Shown here: positions 1 to 10,540 of the stretch, piece by piece
How the letters are laid out: each line of letters begins with the position of its first letter
Position numbering within the stretch: position 1 is the first letter of the stretch
Translations under genes and position numbers: made by a program
Source: Brachypterus glaber
Taxonomy: Eukaryota; Arthropoda; Insecta; Coleoptera; Kateretidae
Direction: 5' to 3'
Length of the DNA stretch: 64,000 nucleotides
Assembly (NCBI GenBank): GCA_958510825.1
Contig: OY294048.1
Location: forward strand, 19,733,589-19,797,588
The notes under the pieces: generated by a model
Seen by the model: the letters and a program-made list of their open reading frames with translations, nothing else
The model's database searches: none
What the model was told of the DNA's origin: nothing

Positions 1-59
1 CTTGGGATTGTTTTTGGTGAACATTGGGTTGCGGAAAAAATTATTTTTTTTGCAAAAAT

Positions 60-550
60 TTGAAAATTGCTATTAGGGGTTTTTATGGTTTCTCAAGTTG
101 GATCTTATAATAAAAAATTTCTAACTCAACCCCCGCAGGGGTGAGGGGGTAAATATTTTCGTCAAAATTGGTATATATGTGTTTTTGGGGTCGACGAATA
201 TGAATCTGATAATAGTTTTTTTCTAATTTGACCCCCTGAGGGGTGGGGGGTAGTTTTCGTGAAAACTGGTATATTAAGGTTTTTGAGGTTGCTGAAAGTG
301 AATCTGATAATATAAAAATTCTAACTTCACCCCCAAAGGGGCGCTGGGTAGCTTTTGTGAAAATTGGTATATTGGGGTTTTTCAGGTTGCTGAAAGTGAA
401 ACTGATAATATAACAAATCTTACTCCACCCCCTGAGGGGTAGGTAGTAGTTTTCTTGAAAATTGGTCAATTTTTAAGGTTGATTATAGTGAATCTGATAA
501 AAAAATCCATTTTACTCGCGGAGGTGAAAAATGGGAGAGCTCTTTTACTG
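60..550 (+). repeat. ~98-bp tandem repeat array, copy A, ending in hairpin
   Basis: About five degenerate units spaced close to 98 bases. Each has a G- or C-run block (CACCCC..GGGGTGGGGGGTAG), then GAAAATTGGTATATT, then a block reading GGTTGCTGAAAGTGAATCTGATAA. The array ends in a short hairpin at 507-534 and then GGGCAGTGTATTTT. The same array type and the same terminal hairpin recur at 3480-4200 and 38110-38255, so the end looks like a defined element boundary. Short open frames in the array have no codon character and are not called genes. Confidence 0.75.
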
Positions 551-559
551 GGCAGTGTA

Positions 560-1090
560 TTTTATAGTGAAATTAAATATTATTTTTTGCAAAACAGTTA
601 ATTAATAGAAAAATGTTAAATCTAATTAGTTTCGTGTAGTTTAATTACCAAATGAATAATAGCTAGGGATTTTGTATTCTAGTTTTTATGCGAAAATAAA
701 CGAACGCAATTACAGAAACTAATTAATCAGAACTCGACGCTTTTCACTAATGCAGCGCGAACATTGTGAAAATCTGCAATTTTCATGTCAGCTTATATGT
801 TTCATTTTATACAAATGTCACAAAATCCAATTAATTTCATGCCGGTTTTAAATAAAGGAGGAAGGAAAGCACAAGGTTGTATATTAAGGCTTCCGACAGT
901 ATAATAAAAAATACTGCTTTTGGAGAGGTTACGGATATTTCCAGTCGAGCTCGGGAGCGAGATCGACAACCGTAATCACCGTAAAAGCAGTTTTCGTCCA
1001 TATGTCATAGACTATTTTTTATTCGATTTTGGTAAACTTAAAAACTAAAATTGTACCTTTGTCAGGAAATATTATATATTCCATCAATCT
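560..1090. other. AT-rich intergenic stretch with one dispersed motif
   Basis: No gene seen. Around 905-1015 there is a structured stretch in which ACTGCTTTT is answered by AAAAGCAG. It is followed by TTTTCGTCC and a CATAGACTATTTTTTATTCGA motif. A close relative of the latter part recurs near 25820-25860, so it is probably a fragment of a dispersed repeat. Confidence 0.4.
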
Positions 1091-1107
1091 ATTTTCTAAT
1101 CATCGCA

Positions 1108-1174
1108 CAGTGATATTGGTAGACTGCAGTTTCAGGCTGCTGGCCCTCTTCAGTACCAAGAGTCAATCACACTG
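1108..1174 (-). ncRNA. Type I hammerhead ribozyme (self-cleaving RNA motif)
   Basis: Read on the minus strand, all core hammerhead elements occur in order. Stem I 5' strand is UUGGUA (1154-1159). The core CUGAAGA (1147-1153) fits the CUGANGA consensus. Stem II is GGGC/GCCU (one G-U pair) with loop CAGCA (1134-1146). GAAA lies at 1130-1133. Stem III is the self-complementary ACUGCAGU (1123-1130). The cleavage base C is at 1122, followed by UACCAA (1116-1121), which pairs perfectly with the stem I 5' strand. Outer stem I continues as GUGAU/AUCAC past an asymmetric internal loop. Very short stem III is typical of type I hammerheads in Penelope-like elements, SINEs and retrozymes, which are thought to act as dimers. 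Predicted cleavage is between 1122 and 1121. Only one copy is seen in this window. No reverse transcriptase lies next to it, so the host element is unknown. Confidence 0.85.
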
Positions 1175-1364
1175 TACAATAATAAGAATGAATGAATGAA
1201 AATTTAATATTTAATAAATATTTTTATAATTTTGATTAAGATTAAAAATTCCTGTCTTTATCCAATGTCGACTGCTTTACTTAAACTTTTTGACGACATT
1301 TTTTGTCCACGCTGATAAAAATTTTATGTAAAATTACGTTTAATAAATACGGTTATTTTGTGAC

Positions 1365-2590
1365 CATACCTCTCCTCGCCTAGTTATGCAATTAACTAAA
1401 AGGTAAAAAAACTGACCATGGATCCTCGTAGTTTAAGGTCCGGACATTATAGAACCATTCGCGGTTAAATCTCATCAGCTAGTATTTGGTAGATAATGTC
1501 AAAAGTTCATCTGCAGACTTCCTCACCATCATGAACCAATTTTCCATCTAACCAAAAGGCAATTTCTGTAGTATATTTTACAAGGAATCTAAATGCGTTT
1601 CAAAATTTTGACTATCTATTTCCGTTTTTGAGAAAAAAGCAAAAACCCGAATGTCAAAATTCGTTTTAGGGTAACTTTGGACATGCGTAAAAAATATATT
1701 AAATATCACACCATCTTCTATACAGTATTAAAGACACCTAGAATACCCAAACTTCCGTAATTTATAATACAAACATTGATGATGGCCAAATATTCTAGTT
1801 TAAAGTATGTTTCCCATAGTTAATTAAATTTAAATGTAGTCATTTTATTTTGTAGACAAGTGTATTTTTTTATTAAAACAGTAGTTCTTAAAAGGTTTAA
1901 TTTTTAATTTTTATTATAATATCAATTATTATTATTGTAGCTTATTAAAAACTTTGTAGGTTTAGATTTACCAATAAAAATTTTTCTTTCGTGTACATTT
2001 TATCTGTTTTTTTCATTGGAATTGGTATAAGACTTTATTTTGAACAAAGTGTTTGGCAAAATTAGTTTTGCGTACAGTCGAGTATATCTGGTCGAGAACC
2101 ACTGCTTCAATAAAATTGATTTAGTCAAAAAATGTGACAGATTACTTATCAACATAGTTACATTAGTATAACTGGATTTAATAAATACTGGTTGAATGAA
2201 TACTCGCTCATATAATAAAATAGAAACCTTGACAAATATTTTATTATGAATTTCGATACATTAAGAACTCAAGTTGTTTTTAATACTAAGTAGAATCTGG
2301 TAAGACGGATTTTGACGTTTTATTTTAAGCTCGACCGTTAAATTTTGCAAAAAGATTCAGAATCCTTAAAAAATATACTATAAGAATCGCCTTTTGGTTA
2401 GTTAGAAAACTGGTTGATGATGGTAAGGGAGTCTGCAGGTGAACTTTTAACATTATCTACCAAATACGAGCTGCTGAGATTTAACTGCTAATGGTTCTAT
2501 AATGTCCAGACATTGTATTACGAGGATCCATGGTCAGTTTTTCTTTACCTTTTAGTTAATATCATAACTAGTCGAGGAGAGGTGTGTGAA
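1365..2590. mobile_element. Foldback-type element with ~300-bp inverted arms
   Basis: The sequence from about 1368 to 1640 returns as its reverse complement from about 2590 back to 2310. Matches include CTCTCCTCG, ACTGACCATGGATCCTCG, TCTGCAGACT/AGTCTGCAG and AACCAAAAGGC. Arm identity is roughly 80 percent by eye. The ~650-bp loop is AT-rich with no transposase. I could not fix a target duplication. It is probably a non-autonomous DNA transposon or an inverted duplication. Confidence 0.75.
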
Positions 2591-2619
2591 AGGAATGAAT
2601 TTGATAAAAGTATTTTTAC

Positions 2620-3100
2620 ATATCCGATGTAACAGAAAATTTACATTTACCGGATATTTACAAGAAAAAGTGTAAATTACGTGTTACATACCTAAAAATT
2701 ACATAAAATGTGTAAATGTTTAGTATTTATTATATTATTTTCATCAAAATTGGTAGCTAGGGGTTCTGGCTAAAAAAGAACACAACAATTAAAAGTTATA
2801 AGTTTAAACATAATTAATATTTAAAAAAAAGAAAATTATAAAATAACGACTTACAATAGTTTTAATATTAATCTATTGTATGACAAATTAAAAGACAAAA
2901 CACCACATTTTTTAAAATTTAATTTAATTTATAAAATTAACTGTAAAAACTGTAATAATATATTACAGAATAATTTCCGTAAAATTTAATTTCACATAAC
3001 TTATTGAAGTTATACAGAATATGTTCTGGAAAACTCACATAACCTAACGTTGGCAATATTCTTACAAACATTTGTATTAGTGTAGAAAAAACATGACATT
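2620..3100. repeat. Fragment of TTCTGTAAAA/TTACATAA repeat family
   Basis: AT-rich sequence with repeated TTACAT, TGTAAA and TTCTGTAA words. It includes a block near 3018-3080 (ATATGTTCTGG..ACTCACATAAC..AACGTTGGCAATATTC) that also occurs at 39755-39800 (reverse) and 40505-40560. It is a piece of the same foldback family. Confidence 0.5.
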
Positions 3101-3279
3101 AGACAGACGGAGAGACTGACATTTGCATAGTTTTTATTTTTTTTATAAAACACATTTTTATCTATTGCTTTTCCCATTTTGAAAATTTTCAAAATTTCGG
3201 AAGGCCTTGTATTCGTGCAAAAATTTTCAATTTTTTTTTTTTGCGTATTTATATCGATATAAATCAATTTCGAGCAAAA

Positions 3280-4200
3280 AAGAATTGTCAGTCGATCGGT
3301 CGATCGGTCTGTCCGGGAAATTTTGTGTGCACGATAACTTAAGAACGCTTTAAGCTAGAGACTAGAAATTTTGCATACAGGTATGTTACCAAAAGTTCTC
3401 GCTCGGGATTGTTTTTTTGTGAACATTGGGTAGCAGCAAGGGGGAGGGGCAAATGGGAAAAAATACATTTTTTTATAAGATTTGAAAATTGCTATATGTA
3501 TAGAGGTTTTTGAGGTTGCTAAAATTGAATCTGATAATAAGAATTTTCTAACCCCACCCCCGAGGGGGTGAGGGGGTAAATATTTTTAAATATTTTCAAT
3601 ATTTTCTTCAAAATTGGTATATATGGATTTTTGGTGGCGACGAATATGCTGATAATAATTTTTTTTAATTTCACCCCCTGAGGGGTGGGGGGTAGTTTTT
3701 GTGAAAACTGGTATATTGGGGTTTTTGAGGTTGCTGAAAGTAAATCTGATTATAAAAAAAATCTAACTCCACCTAAAAGGGGCGGAGGGTAGTTTTCGTG
3801 AAAATTTATATATTGGGGGTTTTCAGGTTACTAAAAGTGAATTTGATAATAAAAAAATCTTACTCTACCCCTGAGGCGGCCGGGGGTAGTTTTCTTGAAA
3901 ATTTATATATTGGGGTCGCTAAAACTGAATCTTATAATAAATTTTTTCAAATTTCACCCCCTGAGGGATGGGGGGTAATTTTGTGAAAATTAGTACATTA
4001 GGCTTTTTAAGGTCGCTGAAAGAGAATCTGACAATAAAAAAACTCTAACTCCACCCCTAAGAGGCGTCGGGTAGTTTTCGTGAAAATTAGTATATTTTTA
4101 AGGTTGCTAAAAGTAAATCTGATAATAAAAAATCCATTTTATGCGAGGAGGTTAGAAATGGGAAAGCTCTTTTACTGGGAATTGTATTTTTCGTTGTCTA
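3280..4200 (+). repeat. ~98-bp tandem repeat array, copy B, ending in hairpin
   Basis: A leader with GATCGGTCGATCGGTCTGTCCG and a TTCTCGCTCGGGATTG block precedes at least six units spaced 86-98 bases, of the same type as at 60-550. It ends with hairpin 4134-4161 and CTCTTTTACTGGG. The leader block TTGGGATTGTTTTT..GTGAACATTGGGT also starts copy A at base 1, so the two arrays share both ends. Confidence 0.7.
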
Positions 4201-4778
4201 CAACGTTTTTTGGCGATTTTGGGAAATTCGTAACTACCATACTATACTTTTCTAGCGCTTAAGCGCGCGTGCTGTGAAGAGTATGGTAAGGGGAAAGAGG
4301 CTTACAGGAAATGTTTAAGAGAGCATTTTAAAAGAAAGCCGGCTAAAAATACAGCTTGGAGAGAAATGAAACGAAAATACAAGGGTTTACAGTAAAGTAT
4401 AGCAACTATAGTATTTATAAGTTTTGGGATTTCAGTCGTTCATTTAAAAACAATTCAAGTATTTCCCGATTTGTTATGGATACAAAAAGAAACAATACTG
4501 CTCAGCAAAAAACGCAGCATGCAAAAAGTGTATTCGTAAAAAAAAATAAAATTTACTACGCAGTGTACACACAGATATACCCCCATTCTTTTCTTTAATT
4601 AAAAGTTAAAAAGTTAGAGATTTAGAATTTGGAGCATCTCTTATTCGCATAAATTTTCACTTTTTAACCTAAAAAGTGACTTCTGTTTTAACAGGAAATT
4701 AGAACAACGTTGCGTTTACCTGCTTATAGATACATATTTACATTGTTTGGGCCCGTAGTATTTGCTTATAGGTATATA

Positions 4779-4962
4779 CAGTGCGATTATAAAGTGCCGA
4801 ACAGTTTGAAAAGAAAATACTCTTCGTTTGAAGCCACGCCTCTGTTAGAGTTGTGCGCGAAAAGCTCGGTGGCTAGTAAAACGCCCTCAGCTTTTTTGCA
4901 TTTTACGCATCGCTAATGCCAGTTTTGCATTAAAAAGTTTTCGGCACTTTATAATCGCACGG
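4779..4962. mobile_element. 184-bp TA-flanked MITE
   Basis: Near-perfect terminal inverted repeats begin CAGTGCGATTATAAAGTGCC and end with the complement ..GGCACTTTATAATCGCACGG. TA lies on both sides (4777-4778 and 4963-4964). The flanking host sequence TACATTGTTTGGGCCC is present on both sides (about 4738 and 4964), so the MITE sits in or beside a small direct repeat. Tc1/mariner-type target choice is inferred from TA. Confidence 0.8.
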
Positions 4963-4992
4963 TATTTACATTGTTTGGGCCCTTAGTATTTG

Positions 4993-5639
4993 AATGCACA
5001 TTACTGTATCCCCTAAATTGTGACGATATGCGTCTTGGAAAAAAGTGTAACTAATAACACATCAATAAATGACACCAATTCAATGCTGATGAATGCCAAA
5101 AAGGATGAAATGGTACTATGACTGTTTCCTGTGCATTCGATTTTAGCGCTAGATAGATAATTATAATTATAATTAGTTAGTTACTAATAATGAGAAGAAA
5201 TAGAGTATATAAGTTACTAATAATGAAATGAAATATACTCTATCATCATTAAATTCTTTTTATTTTTACGATTGGTGCTAATATTAGTTGTTTTGACTAA
5301 GGTTGCAAACATGCTATCAATTTTGAAGTTTTCTAAAATGATTTTTTACTTCTCATTTTTTTTTGAAAATGCCTCCATAAATTTTATATAAGCAAACAAA
5401 GTGATATAATTCAGTGATAAAATCAATAAGTGTATAATAAATAAGTAATAAATAAGTGATAATTAATTGTGGTAGATATTTAATATTAGATATTGCTTTT
5501 ATATTATAAAGACTTCTAAGGTATTTTCCAATCATGTTTTAAAATACAGTTCTAAAATTTTTGCATATATACATTTTATCATATTTTTATTAATAATTAT
5601 AAAAAAATTGCAAAAGTTTATATTCTATCAGAATTATAT
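4993..5639. other. AT-rich sequence, nothing recognised
   Basis: Very AT-rich with runs such as TTACTAATAATGA that also appear in the duplication that follows. No coding sequence, RNA gene or inverted repeat that I can support. Confidence 0.4.
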
Positions 5640-6579
5640 GAATAAAAATATAACCTAATTTTTCAAGATATATCTATATGATACAAATTTACGAAATGCC
5701 TAGTAAACTAGTAACTTTTTTAGTTACTAATAATGAAATGAAAAATGGTATATATTTTTTTCGGTTATTAACCGACAACGTACATTATTCGTATATTTTT
5801 AGACTACATTTTTAATTTATTTATATTTCTCGCAAACGACTTCTCTGATTTTTTTTCTTTTTACCAGGAAAATTGTACTTTGACTTCAACCTATTCGTAA
5901 ATATATTTTGCAACCTTTTCTGAAACACCCTGTATGATACCCAATTTGTTGGATTTTTTTTTATAAAAACTTTATTATTGATTTTTTTGGAAAACATATA
6001 CTTGGACTAGATTCTCGTTAAGGCAATCTACCTCTAAACGGCTGTAATAGACTGACGGACGGGAGAGCGTTCCTATAACGGTATCGTTTTAAATTGTATG
6101 CAAACTGAATAAAAATATAACCTAATTTTTCAAGATATATCTATATGATACAAATTTACGCAAATGCCTAGTAAACTAGTAACTTTTTTAGTTACTAATA
6201 ATGAAATGAAATATGGTATATATTTTTTTCGGTTATTAGCCGACAAACGTACATTATTCGTATATTTTTAGACTACATTTTTAATTTATTTATATTTCTC
6301 GCAAACAACTTCTCTGATTTTTTTCTTTTTACCAGGAAAATTGTACTTTAACTTCAACCTATTCGTAAATATTTTTTGCAACCTTTTCTGAAACACCCTG
6401 TATACCCCATTCGTTGGATTTTTTTTATAAAAACTTTATTATTGATTTTTTTGGAAAACATATACTTGGACTAGATTCTCGTTAAGGCAATCTACCTCTA
6501 GAGCTTTATGCCAAATTTCAGAAAAACACGTTAAACGGCTGTAATAGACTGACGGACGGAAGAGCGATATGCAAACTGA
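5640..6579 (+). repeat. Tandem duplication, period ~467 bp
   Basis: Sequence from GAATAAAAATATAACC at 5640 is repeated from 6107, and both copies end in ATGCAAACTGAA (6098 and 6569). Shared content includes TTTTCGGTTATTA, TTTCTCGCAAAC and GAAACACCCTGTAT. The second copy has a short extra block near 6505. The direct repeat abuts the (AAT)n tail of the LINE starting at 6580. Confidence 0.8.
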
Positions 6580-6731
6580 ATAATAATAATAATAGTATTT
6601 ATTTGTGCTATATAGATTACACTTGTCAATTTACAGTAAAAGATCAAAATACATACAATAAATATACACTCAAATATAATAGCATAATATAACATAAAGG
6701 TAGTAGTACTATATAACATTACGTAACATGT
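6580..6731 (-). mobile_element. LINE 3' tail, separated from its body by an LTR insertion
   Basis: An (AAT)n run at 6580-6596 on the plus strand reads as an (ATT)n tail on the minus strand, the usual end of a non-LTR retrotransposon. The rest of the 3' untranslated region runs to 6731. There an LTR retrotransposon interrupts it. The LINE resumes at 12652, where the reverse-transcriptase C-terminus is found. The target duplication ATGT (6728-6731 and 12652-12655) ties the halves together. Confidence 0.7.
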
Positions 6732-8842
6732 TGTAACGATATAAATCGTCACTTTGTAATATAGCAAGGGTTAATTAAACTATTCGTTTACTTACGTTAT
6801 AATTTATGTTTATTTTGTATATAAATAGTTACGTACGTACAGAACTATTTTGTATCTGGGACTATTTAGTAGCAGGAACTGAATTCTAACCATATAAGTC
6901 TCTATTCCATAGTTCTACCTGAAAATAACATAAAGAAAACATAATTAGAATATGATTTTTAATAATAAAGAATCATATGACTTATTTCTCTATAATACAT
7001 TTGTCTATGGACTTACCTGGTTTTTATATGTTTCAGAGTCTATTGAGGGTTGGATTTCACTGGCTTTCACCTGTAGCTTGTCTCTCCTGGAAAGTTTCGT
7101 ATGCTTATTCCTTCGGGATAATCTAGAATTTGTTGAAAATAGTTTGCTGGAACTGCTCACTTAGATTCAGTATTTTGTTTATACTTAGTTCACAGGGCAC
7201 TTAGTATTCTGTTCGTATTTTTATTAGTTTTGCTGATAAACAATAAGTATTGTTTATATTTGTTTCTTAGAGTAATATTTTGAGGTTAGATATCACTAAT
7301 ACGGATTTATTAGGAAATATTCTTTTTGGTTATTATTTTTGGTGTCGTTGCCGTTACCTTTATTAGGAATCCTATACGGTAAAACTGTAGTTGATAATGA
7401 CTTGCATAGATGTCGCTAATAGTTCAGAAATAGTATTTTATTTACCTGAAGGGTTCATACCGGTTAATAAGGTCGATTTTCCTTCTTCTTGAAGCAACTC
7501 TGTTACAAAATGGTGGTGTCATTTTGACGAGTGTTTATTTTCTGTAATCATCGAAGTAATCCTTCATGTATTTTTATTTAAAGTTAGTGAAAATTAATAT
7601 TTAAACAATGCGGAAGATATTGTAACTGTTATTTTCTACAATAACGCATTTATAACGTTTCGATGGACATCGAAGACTTAGTATGACACGTAAGTTAAGT
7701 TTTTCTGTTTCTTAGAATATTTCTGAGATATAATTATTGTTTTAGCACCATTATTACTACATTACTAGACCATTAATTAAGCACCATTAATTAATTAATT
7801 AATTAATTACTATTTCTATACCATTAATATGGAATTACATTAATTTAAGTTGAAGTTTATTTTGGTATATTTGATATACAAGTTCTCCGCATGGAGTGAT
7901 GTTCTGTTGGAACATGGTTCTGTAATTTTCGGCATAGATAAATTCTATATGACCGTCTAGCAGACAATTTTACATTGAACATAATTTTCAAAAGCATATT
8001 TTATCCCGGACAACATTTTCAATTGTACATTTTATCCTGGAAGATGATTTTTCCATAGTAGATGGGACAGCCTATATTTTTTTTCTTTCATTTGAGAAAT
8101 GAATTCATCAGCATAGGGGAGACTTGTACAGATGGAGACGATGGAATTCATACCTCATGGATTTTGCAGAAACCAGCTAAGTACTCATTCTGAAAACTTT
8201 TGAAAGCAATATTTCATATTTTTAAATTCTTTTATTTCAATATTCTTATAACTGTAAACTTTATCAGATCTGATATAGTATTGTTTAATACTATATGCCC
8301 TTCTGGCTTTTGTTCATTTTTAGGTACTTATTTTTTTTAAAACATTTAATCTCATTTATTAATTATTAAATATCATACTTTGATTAAATGATTTCTAATT
8401 TAAGCATGACTTTTATACACTGCAAGAAATGATTGCTGTTTACATACATTTCTTGGTGCTTGCTGAACTTCATGTTTTCTTTATACATTTAAGTCGAATG
8501 ATTTCTGAATTTAGTAATTTTTATTAAGATTTCTTTAATTATATCTTAATATAATTACACATATTTTTTATATATATTAATACATTACTTGATGTGCTTT
8601 CATTAAGTTTATTTATAATAAATTTCTCAAATGAATTATCTTATTTTATTTAGGAGTTATATTTTCTCAAACTGAAAAGCTTAAGTATTTACACTAGGTT
8701 GTTACTTACCTAAAGGAGTAAAAGCTAAAGTAACTGGCGCCCCTAACAACATTAATCAATTCTTTCTATTTTTCCCTTGCCCATACCCATTGCTCCGCTG
8801 TCAAAACTAGCCGTTGGCAGTGAACGTATTAATTACGGTACA
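6732..8842 (+). repeat. 5' LTR (2111 bp)
   Basis: Starts TGTAACG and ends GGTACA, with canonical TG..CA ends. It is unusually long for an insect Gypsy LTR. A 70-codon open frame at 6952-7164 occurs identically in the 3' LTR at 10761-10973. It has no recognisable domain and is probably not a gene. Confidence 0.9.
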
Positions 8843-8849
8843 CTAATAT

Positions 8850-8860
8850 TGGCGCCCAAG
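8850..8860 (+). other. Putative primer-binding site
   Basis: TGGCGCCCAAG starts 7 bases after the 5' LTR. TGGCGCC-type sites pair with the 3' end of tRNA-Lys in gypsy-like and lentiviral elements. Assignment is by similarity only. Confidence 0.6.
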
Positions 8861-9488
8861 AACGTGGTATTTGGATAGATAGAACACTTGTTTTTTTAAT
8901 TTTACTCCATTTTTCTCAGTGTATTTTTTATAAAAATCTAAAGCTTTTTTTTTTTCAGTGTAACTTAATGTTCATTTTGAGAAAAACTACATATAACTGT
9001 TGAATAAAATATTTTTTGTTGAAAATTAAGTCAAATTAGAGTTAATCTGATAAGATATATCAGATATGTGTTTTTTATGTTTTTTCTGAATTTTATGGAA
9101 TAACATGGAATAGAGAAATTTTGGCGTTGGTTCAGTTTTTCTAGAAATTATCGTTTATTCAATAGAAATAAATGGATAATAGGGTATTTATTTATGCGAA
9201 GGATATGAATAAATATTAGCTAATTTTGTAGTTTTGGAGACTATTTATAATTATTAATTTGTCCAATTGAGATAAATAATAATTTAGTATTTTTTTTGAC
9301 ATATTTGGGAAATTTTCCAAAGTATGCAAAAACTTTGTTGAGCAGTGTACACAAAAAAATAAAAAATAATTTGTGGTACAGTATAAATATTTTATTATAA
9401 AATAAATATTTTGAGTAAATTGAATTTAAATTTTGAAAATAAATATTCAAAATGGAAGATTTAGATAAAATGGAAATTCGATTTTTGA

Positions 9489-10007
9489 CTGCAAAAATGG
9501 TGTAAAAATTTAGCAAAAATAGGTCTAGCTTTACGAACGTCTGTAAATGAAGTTACGGGGTATACGCCGGCATTTCTTAATTTTGGAAGGAATGTACCTA
9601 TCACAGGAACTTATTATGGCAAAATGACATCAACTGATGGTGTTAAATTAGAACCTTGTGACAGAGACTCGTATAGCCAAGACTTGGGAAATCTTAAAGA
9701 GATTTTTGTTGATGTAAAGAAATATTTACATAAAGCTTATGAACGTAATAAGCGTACTTATGATTTGCGCAAGCGTGAAGTAAATTTTGAGATAGGTGAA
9801 AAAGTTTGGAGACGAAACAAAGTACTCTCAGATGCTAGTAAAAGTTTTGCTGCAAAACTTGCTCCAAAGTACATACTTTGCAAAGTTGTTGCGAAAAAGT
9901 CAAAGTTAGTGTATATTTTGGAAAATGCAGATGGTCATAGAGGCGACTGGCATGTTAAAGATCTAAAGAAATATTTTGGATCGAATAGTGACATTTCAGT
10001 TGGCTAG
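9489..10007 (+). pseudogene. Integrase C-terminal fragment (Ty3/Gypsy)
   Basis: An open frame of 172 codons follows a TGA at 9486. It has no proper start, because a deletion joined it to 5' leader sequence. Near residues 17-34 the motif TSVNEVTGYTPAFLNFGR matches the post-catalytic part of Gypsy integrases. Next come a basic helical stretch (YLHKAYERNKRTYDLRKREVNFEIGEKV pattern) and a final KYILCKVVAKKSK..YILENADG barrel that ends HVKDLKKYF, the usual end of Gypsy Pol. The zinc-binding HHCC and the D,D,E residues are missing, so it cannot catalyse integration. The remaining frame has no stops, consistent with a recent deletion. A methionine at 9624 gives a 127-residue product if it were translated, which I do not assume. 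Confidence 0.85.
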
Positions 10008-10528
10008 CTTTTATTAAATAAGAATATATTCTTAGTATGATTCGGATTGATATTTAAAAAATATCAATGTATTGAAAATATTTAAAGGGTACCCAAAACT
10101 TTTGTATATAGTAAAAAAAAAAAATATATATAAATATATTTTTTGTAGAAGAGAATTCTGGTGTACACAGTCAAGTCTTATTTCTATTTTTTTATCTTGA
10201 TAAAACTTAGCTAAAAAGAAAAACAAAATTAATTATGACAATAACCTGATTATGACAATTACCTAATTATGACAATTACCTGTTTATGACACACACCGAT
10301 AAAGTCCCAAAATTATGTTCTACATAAGAGTAGGCGAATGATACACGTAGTTATCAAGCTTAGCTATTGTTAATTATCAAGTAGTATTTCAAATGATTTA
10401 CATAAAGTATTGTATTTTTTGTTGATTTATTAAATAAAATATAGTATATATTTTAGCTATTTAAGTTAAATAGTTATAGAGTTTGGTATAAAAATATTTT
10501 TTGTATATTAAATATTTTTATTATTTTT

Positions 10529-10538
10529 GGAGGGGGCA
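10529..10538 (+). other. Polypurine tract
   Basis: GGAGGGGGCA directly precedes the 3' LTR (10541). This is the expected site of plus-strand priming in reverse transcription. Confidence 0.75.
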
Positions 10539-10540
10539 TG

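Noticed and set aside
60..550. CRISPR-like regular repeats
   Set aside because: The units are directly adjacent, degenerate and ~98 bp with no unique spacers. The context is eukaryotic.
1440..1500. CTGATGA on the minus strand within the foldback arm
   Set aside because: It is followed by GAAT instead of GAAA, and the other arm does not keep the motif.
3010..3267. 85-codon minus-strand open frame
   Set aside because: It overlaps a dispersed AT-rich repeat fragment and low-complexity T runs, with no domain.
5081..5125. CTGATGA followed by GAAA, hammerhead-like on the plus strand
   Set aside because: Stem II pairs poorly, the base at the cleavage position would be G, and the flanks do not form stem I.
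6952..7164. 70-codon open frame, identical in both LTRs
   Set aside because: No domain or codon character. It is repeated only because it lies in the LTR.
8095..8125. CTGATGA..GAAA on the minus strand in the LTR
   Set aside because: No stem I or proper cleavage site. The internal hairpin overlaps the GAAA.
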